This document shows positions 58,351 to 64,000 of a stretch of DNA of 64,000 nucleotides, piece by piece (within the stretch, counting starts at the first letter, position 1; each line of letters starts with the position of its first letter). The notes below the pieces were generated by a model. It was not told where the DNA came from and ran no database searches. It saw nothing but the letters and a program-made list of their open reading frames with translations. The position numbers and the translations under genes are program-made. The stretch comes from Lunularia cruciata (taxonomy: Eukaryota > Streptophyta > Marchantiopsida > Lunulariales > Lunulariaceae). The stretch is taken from positions 32,316,333 through 32,380,332 of the forward strand of contig OX419756.1 of NCBI GenBank assembly GCA_948567375.1, written 5' to 3'.

Positions 58351-58797
58351 TGTCACGCCATTTGTAGTGCCGCATCTAGATGCTCGGATACTAGAGTTCC
58401 AGTGATAGTAGTTAAAGTTATTTCAGCAGTATCTCAGAGACTACTTTCCGATGGTTAGATTTTGTGTTCAGGGTACTTACTTCACGGTGGGGCCCACCAT
58501 CACTTTGCACCGTTTGCACCGTCGTGTGTGCCGTCAGTGGGACCGTTAGGGTTTCAAAGCTAGCTCAAGTCCAAGGGGTATAGTTTCAAAGTGAGCTCCA
58601 GAGAGCTCACTTCTCTAATGTTGAGCCTTCGAGTTCCTAGCTATGGTGGACAGAGGCCGCCGAGCATCACCTGGATTCTCTATGCTTGAGTGGGTGTGGC
58701 TTGACTATAATCAGTGCCTAGTTGTTGGCAGTTTATAGAGTGATAGATTAAGTACTGATCTGAGTTGAGTTGAGTTGAGAGTGGTAAGCAATCTGAT
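58351..58797 (+). repeat. Long terminal block of the second family-1 element
   Basis: It starts TGTCACGCCATTTGTAG and ends AATCTGATTA, followed by CATCAGAGAAG as in the other copy. It matches 44457-44909 with more differences than the two blocks of that element show between themselves. Confidence 0.85.
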
Positions 58798-58810
58798 TAC
58801 ATCAGAGAAG

Positions 58811-60092
58811 TGAAGTGAGGTGGAAATCGGGTGCAGGAACTGTGAGTGTTGGTGGTATCTCCAAGCTCGGTGGATCATTGGTAGCTTGATTCAAGTTCAG
58901 TGTTTCCCTAGTGTGTAGAAGCTCAATCGATTGATGTAGATTTGGCAGTTAGGCAGACGGTGTGCGGAAGCGCTGGCCAAATTTTGAGCAAAGAAGGAGC
59001 AAATTTCGAGCAGTGTTGTGATTTTGAGCTCAAGAGGTGAAGGTAGGACCAATTTTCCGTGAGTTGGGCTCAGAAAGTCAAATTGAAGGTGGAGTTGGGA
59101 AGCTCTTCTCATGAATTTGTGATTTGGAAAAACCCGTGTTGTAAATTTGGCTCGAGTGGAAAGTTAGCGAGGGATTAGGCGGACAGCCAACTTTAGGGTT
59201 TACTTCAGATTTTGGTTGGGATTAACATCAGATTTTGGCCAGATTTGGAGGAGTTTTCGCTGTTTGGCTAGATTTGGAGGAGTTTTGCTAGTTTGGAGGA
59301 CTTTTGCAGATTTGGAGAAGTTTTGCCAATTTTGGAGGACATTCGAAGTGGCAACATGAAAAGCCTCATTTGGGCGTTTAGAGGCTTCGAGGCATAAGGC
59401 TGTGGGTTATGAGAGGCTATGAAGGCCTAAAAGGGCCAAAAAGGCCAGCAAGCCAACTTGCTGGCATGAGGCTAGCTAGTTTAGAGTAGATGTTGGTCAT
59501 TGGTTGGCAAAATCTACCTTTCTTGCTAGATTGTGCGCAATAGGGTTTGACCCCTAGATCTCTTGTTCCTAGAGTGGTGCCCTAGCCAACTGGTCCACCC
59601 TCACTTGTTGTCATAGTGATTGTGCCATTGTTATCTATACATATGTAACTTTGGCTAAGAGAGGCAGTTTGATCGCATTCTTGGTGACCCTGGTAGCTTA
59701 GGACTTAGATACCAACTTCTCTTATGTCAAATGCCAAATGGTGGCAGAGTCAGTCTCGTGTTGTGTTATGAGATGGAGTGTTTTTGTTTAGATTTCTTGT
59801 GATTGGACCCCCTCCATTCTCTGCTTCCTGTTTGTGCACCACGTTTGTGTGAGGTGCCCTGACTTTTGAGCATTGGTGCTCTGGTGTGCTCTCGGTGGTG
59901 GGCTGGAGTGATGACCAGTTAGACTACCTTTGTTTCTCTCCGATGAGGCAAGAAGTGATGACCTGCAGACCGTGAGAGTGTGTGTTATGATGGCAGGTTA
60001 TAGGTTGCACTTTCTCCTAGTGCAGTTATCTCGGTTAGAGTTACATTAGTGGGTGGTGCTTAGTCGGTATTGGCACTTGGTGGTGTTGGCAC
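58811..60092 (+). other. 5' leader of the second family-1 element
   Basis: Counterpart of 43201-44446. It has GGAGGAGTTTT-type repeats around 59260-59340 and the tRNA-like sequence. No long frame. Confidence 0.65.
59533..59604 (-). other. tRNA-like sequence in the second family-1 leader
   Basis: Minus strand, 72 nt, the same as 43662-43733 with few differences. Here an anticodon-like stem CTCT/AGAG with a 7-base loop AGGAACA can also be drawn, together with the D-arm and the AGGG/CCCT T-arm. The acceptor stem is poor and position 33 is not T. Confidence 0.55.
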
Positions 60093-61139
60093 TTGGTGGG
60101 GCACTTGCGGTTGCAGTTGGTGGTTCGGGTTTGCTGTTGTGGTTACTTTGTCACGACGGAGTTCTTTGGAGATTCCAGAGGAGTTAGCCCTGTAGTACGC
60201 AGTGGGTTTACTCGGAGTGGTGCTCGGTATCAGCCTATATCTCAGGTCCCAATGAGGGAGGAGATTGACTCGGAGTTGGAGTTTGACACAGGAGCTGATT
60301 CCATTGAGAGTGCACTTGGTGTGTCTGCACCATTGTTGTGGGACATGGACGAGATTTATGAGGCCTCCAAAGGCCCTAGGCGTTACTCTAGTACAATGGG
60401 TACCATTGAGTTGGATGACTTCATCCAAGAGTTTGATAGTTGGTGTGATCTGCAGCAGATGCGGAACCCGACTTTGTTCACACCTTTCATGGCATGGAAG
60501 GGGTTGTTTCAACACTTGGATGGTCCACCGGATGACTACCATGAGTTCAGGAGAGCTCATTTATAGGAGATTGAGTTATGGAGACAATATTGGTCTCCAC
60601 ACTATGTTTCCATCACTTTAGGCTCGGTGGCCAGGAGTAGATCGGCTGTACCTACGAGTTCTAGCTCGAGTAGTGTGGGTGGAGCTAGTGGAGGTGCACT
60701 AGCTGGAGATAGTGCTACTACGAGTGGAGGTACCGCTGCAAGAGGTGGTGTGGTACCGGGGTTTAACCCCATGGTAGAGTTCTTCTTGTGTTTGAGGCAA
60801 AACTACCAGGGAGTGCGGACTGACAAGCTGAGGAGCTTGCAGGAGTGGAAGGCTGGAGAGAGCCTACGAGAGGCATACACTCGCATGAGGCGTCTAATCA
60901 GTTTCACTCAAGGAGTTATTGAGGCCCAGGCAGTCCAATTTTGGTATGGGATACTGGACAAGGAGTTGCAACGTGGAGTTCATGATGCTACGTTGTTGCA
61001 GGCTACTTTGCCCACTTTGGCAGTAGTCTTTGGTTTGGCTGAGCGTATTGAGCTCAACATGGTGGAGGAGAGAGTGGTGACATCTGGATTTGGTAGAGAG
61101 ACCTCATCCACGGCTGTGACTTCTTCTAGAGTGCAGTAG
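60093..61139 (+). pseudogene. Gag part of the second family-1 element (fossil)
   Basis: Same domain as at 42079-43200: EEIDSELEFDTGADS at the start, then IELDDFIQEFDSWCDLQQ, the Ser/Gly-rich spacer, FFLCLRQNYQG and AYTRMRRLISFTQG. The core of about 300 residues is easily followed between the two copies. Confidence 0.85.
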
Positions 61140-61259
61140 AGTGCACCACGCCCAATTGGTTTTTGTGGACAAGGTAGACAGCCCAGATCCTATGGAGCGA
61201 GTGGAGGGCCTAGTGGAGTTAGACCCTTACCCTCATTTTTGGGTCAGCAGCAGCTAGTG

Positions 61260-61600
61260 AGTGGTGGTGTTGCTTGTTGTACTTGTGGTGGACCTCACCA
61301 TCAAAGAGAGTGTACTCAGGGCAGCAGACCTGATACCTCTGGTGCATCTCAACTAGCACAGAGGTAGTGTGAGCACTACCACAAATTTGGTCACACTAGT
61401 GACCGGTGTTTTGACCTACACCCGGAGTTACGGAGTGGTAGGGCTGCTATGGCAGGTAGTAGAGGAGCTCCAATTCATGGAGGCCGAGGTAGTAGAGGTG
61501 GTGGTAGAGGATCTACACCTAGTAGGGGTGCAATACCTGCCCTTACTTCTGACACAGCTATGGCTACTCGGATTGAGCAGTTGGAGTAGATATTGGCTAG
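61260..61600 (+). pseudogene. Zinc-knuckle part of the second family-1 Gag (fossil)
   Basis: CCTCGG-type and FGHTSDRC blocks as at 41689-41988, followed by a Gly-rich tail and PALTSDTAMATRIEQLE, which leads toward the protease region. Decayed. Confidence 0.65.
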
Positions 61601-62520
61601 TATGGCTATTGCTCAGAGGAGATCAGATTCGGGTGCTGAGGCTTCCACCTCATATGATGGTGATAGAGATGCTTTGGACTTCATGTGCAGAGCAGCTCAG
61701 GTGGATGCATTTGCAGCAGTGACTAAGAGTGCAGTACATGTTCCAGAGCCTAGAGGAGCATCAGTGGAGTTGGACCCACAGAGAGGAGAGGTTGGGAGAT
61801 AGGTTAGACTTCCCCAGTCTTTCATGCTCTCTAAGGCATTGCAGACGACATCCATAGTTCCTAGACGTCCTGGTGCAAGTGTGGTAGGTGGTGATGGAGT
61901 ACATGATGGACTACTTGCTAGTCAGCCACATGCTACTACAGAGACTAAGTCTAGCATGATGTTAGGGGCGGCTCAGTTGATTATGCGGCATCCTTTGTTT
62001 TCAGCCAGTGACATGTTCACATTGGGAGTTGACCCAACCCCACTATTCCGGTTGGCTGCCACGTTGTGTGAGAGTAGGGATGGTGCAGTTCCGACTACTA
62101 GAGCAGAGGTGGTTGGTAGTAGAGCTGACTTGGTTGAGGAGCATGGGATCCGTTCAGCGACTAGTGGTTTATGGCAGGCAATAGCGGCTAGACTGGAGGA
62201 GTTGCCAGCTAGACCGGCCTTTGAGAGAGCGCGGTTTACACTTGGTGTTGTCCTATTGGATAACCAAAGGGGGATCTTTTGTTTGGTGGGACCTTCAAGG
62301 AAGGTCTATACACCACAGAGAGTCTTGTTAGACTCTGGTGCGCAGCCCCTTATGTTGGGGAAAGCTGCAGTTGTTGGTCTGGAGTTACGGAAGACCGATG
62401 TGGAGAGGTGTCCATTTCAGATCCAGACATCTCTTGGTGGTGGTTCGACATAGTACATCACACGTGGAGAGCTTGTTGTCCAGGTTCAGCCTGGTCATCC
62501 GACTGATAGCTCGGTGGTGA
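61593..62520 (+). pseudogene. Protease part of the second family-1 element (fossil)
   Basis: After a linker (about 61593-62200) the reading has VLLDSGAQPLMLGKAAVVGL near 62320-62380. DSGA is the catalytic triad block of retroviral-type aspartic proteases, and the following hydrophobic run fits. This part is not recognisable in the copy at 36551. Confidence 0.72.
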
Positions 62521-62579
62521 GAGCTCAGGCTATTGCAACGATAGTTGAGTTCTCGGTGGTGAGAGCTTCTCTAGTCTCC

Positions 62580-63470
62580 AAAAGGTTTCTCTAGCTCCTT
62601 TGGTGGGTGATTCTCGCACTAGAGTGGTGGCGAGTACACATCAAGTCCATTCTTGGATGGGACTTGCTATATTGTTAGATGCAGCCAGAGTGGGATCACG
62701 GGCTCATCGTCTTTGTCTATGATGGACAAACCTCTTACCCAGAGAGGTTCTACAACGTGCTTATGATGGGATTCAGCGACTGGACCACATTCTTGTTGAT
62801 GATATCTTGGATGTTTGGGCATCAGTCTCAAATAGTGGTAGTGGCTGATAGGTCACCTATGGCAATGGTGAACCTAGTTGGACAGCCTAGAGTTGTATTT
62901 CCCACACTCATGAGTTTCCCAGGCTTGTATGCTTTTTGAGAGGGAGGACCTGGACTTGTTTGGACCTCACAGTTACAGTAGTTGGTGGAGCCCAATGCTA
63001 ATGAGAGAGAGCGGGCGATGGGTTTCCGCACCGATATTACCGCTGTTCCAATAGTGTTAGAGGCATCCAGGCGTCAAGTGTTAGGTCAGGCTATGGACCT
63101 GAACTGTTTGACCTGGATTGTGAGCCTTGGCTTGGTAGAGCAGCGTAGGATGCGCTTGATAGGCATCACCACTCGGACACTTGTGAGCCCTATGCCTATC
63201 GAGACAATTCAAGCACATGCTAGGGGCGATAGACTGAGTGGACATGGTATTCTTGGGACACATCCAATAGCTACTAGGGAGAGTGGTCTACTTGGAGTCC
63301 ATCCAGGTGAGCGTGGGCTACTTGGATTACACCCTTGGTCCACATGGGATGCAACTAGAAGATGTGTGGAGCTTGCAGCCAGAGTGGAAGGAGTTTTTCA
63401 GTCAGAGGTTGGGACCTCTAGTGGTCGGGAGCTTGACACTATTGCTCCCAAGGGCCCAGTGTAGAAGTTA
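62580..63470 (+). pseudogene. Rear half of the methyltransferase part and linker, second family-1 element (fossil)
   Basis: It matches the DNMT3-like region of the other copy from motif VIII onward: VVVADRSPMAMVNLVGQP, then the motif IX block NERERAMGF near 63005 and motif X RRQVLGQAMDL near 63070, then the linker with GLLGVHP and GLLGLHP. The motif IV block with the catalytic Cys was not recognised here. Confidence 0.78.
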
Positions 63471-63559
63471 GTCAGTACGTCTTCCACTCCTACTACAGTT
63501 ACATAGGATACTTGGGAGCCAGATCTTGGACCCAAGCTTACTGGAGAAGAAAGACGGAG

Positions 63560-64000
63560 GGTTTAGAGGTTCTTGAGGAGTCACACAAGTTGTTTTGCCT
63601 TCAATATGAAGGATTTGGGTGCTCTGAAGGGATCTGGTATACAAATTGAGTTGACTAGCGACACACCAATTTTCAGACGTCCTTATTGATATAGTGAGAT
63701 GGAGAGGATATTGATTCAGAGCTGGAGTGGTGACCTTTTTCAAGCTGGTTTGGTGGAGATTTCACATGGAGAGTATGCATCAGCGACAGTGATGCCAGCC
63801 AAGAAGGATATGCATGGCAACTATATAGATAGGCAGATGTGTGGAGATTACCATCCTATCAACCGACAGACTAGGGCTGATTGGTATGCCATGCCTACAC
63901 CGGAGGAGATTTTTGATGCGATTGGGCATGCAAAGGTCTTCAATACTTTGGATCTTTGAGCGGGATATCATCAGTTGCAGATCAGGGAGGAGGATAAGTC
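63560..64000 (+). pseudogene. Reverse transcriptase start of the second family-1 element (fossil, cut by window)
   Basis: The reading matches the first half of the RT part at 39377-40387: FAFNMKDLGALKG, VEISHGEYASATVMPAKKD, MCGDYHPINRQT and AKVFNTLDL. The catalytic YIDD block would lie past the window end. Confidence 0.85.

Larger units (their letters stand above)
58351..64000 (+). mobile_element. Second family-1 element, runs off the window
   Basis: Plus-strand copy of the element at 36551. Parts in order: long terminal block 58351-58797, leader with tRNA-like sequence, gag, zinc knuckles, protease, rear half of the methyltransferase, linker and the start of reverse transcriptase at the window end. 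Its outer 5' end is at the same base of the long block as in the other copy and directly abuts family-3 gag, with no short block before it. It is broken, with about ten interruptions. By eye it is somewhat more decayed than the other copy. Confidence 0.87.

Overview
The window looks like nuclear DNA of a land plant, most likely a bryophyte. The best lead is a pair of genes for a fungal-type fruit-body lectin (Agaricus bisporus agglutinin family). Outside fungi this family is best known from liverworts such as Marchantia. The retroelements are of plant type (Ty3/gypsy, one with an Asp-tRNA-like primer site). There is no sign of prokaryotic gene organisation. The liverwort assignment is inference.

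Layout. About 1-8.4 kb and 19.3-64 kb are a deep stack of nested LTR retroelements. About 8.4-19.3 kb is an island of low-copy DNA with two lectin copies, 12224-12733 (3' part broken) and 16083-16520 (whole). They lie in a tandem segmental duplication (about 10343-12770 and 14626-16640) that also carries the promoter regions.

Three retroelement families can be told apart. Family 1 is a Ty3/gypsy element carrying a DNMT3-like cytosine-5 methyltransferase domain between the Gag and protease parts and reverse transcriptase, and a PHD finger after integrase. A nearly complete broken copy lies on the minus strand at 36551-44909. A second copy runs off the window at 58351-64000 on the plus strand. 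Older pieces lie at 1852-2560, 33042-33871, 46047-46162 and 52597-53927. Its terminal repeats are split: one block at the 5' end, then short block, long block, short block at the 3' end.

Family 2 is a Ty3/gypsy element with giant LTRs of about 3.8 kb that contain a long, partly coiled-coil coding region. About a dozen LTR copies or pieces are present, but only one carries recognisable pol (4938-8390). Several are solo LTRs with clean 5-bp target duplications (AAACT, CTTGG), and one insertion is two LTRs back to back with no internal region (duplication CATAC). Family 3 has an LTR of about 0.6-0.7 kb, a primer site resembling Asp-tRNA and a gag. It is present as one solo LTR (52847-53445) and one element (55242-58350) interrupted by the second family-1 copy.

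The nesting gives a history. An ancient family-1 copy was split by giant LTRs. One of those LTRs later received the family-1 element at 36551 and another received the CpG-rich giant LTR at 47888. A block of this old nest also exists near the left edge of the window, so it was duplicated. The most noteworthy system is family 1: a retroelement with both a DNA-methylation domain and a histone-reader-like finger, with unusual ends and a tRNA-like sequence in its leader. Every retroelement copy seen here is a fossil with several breaks.
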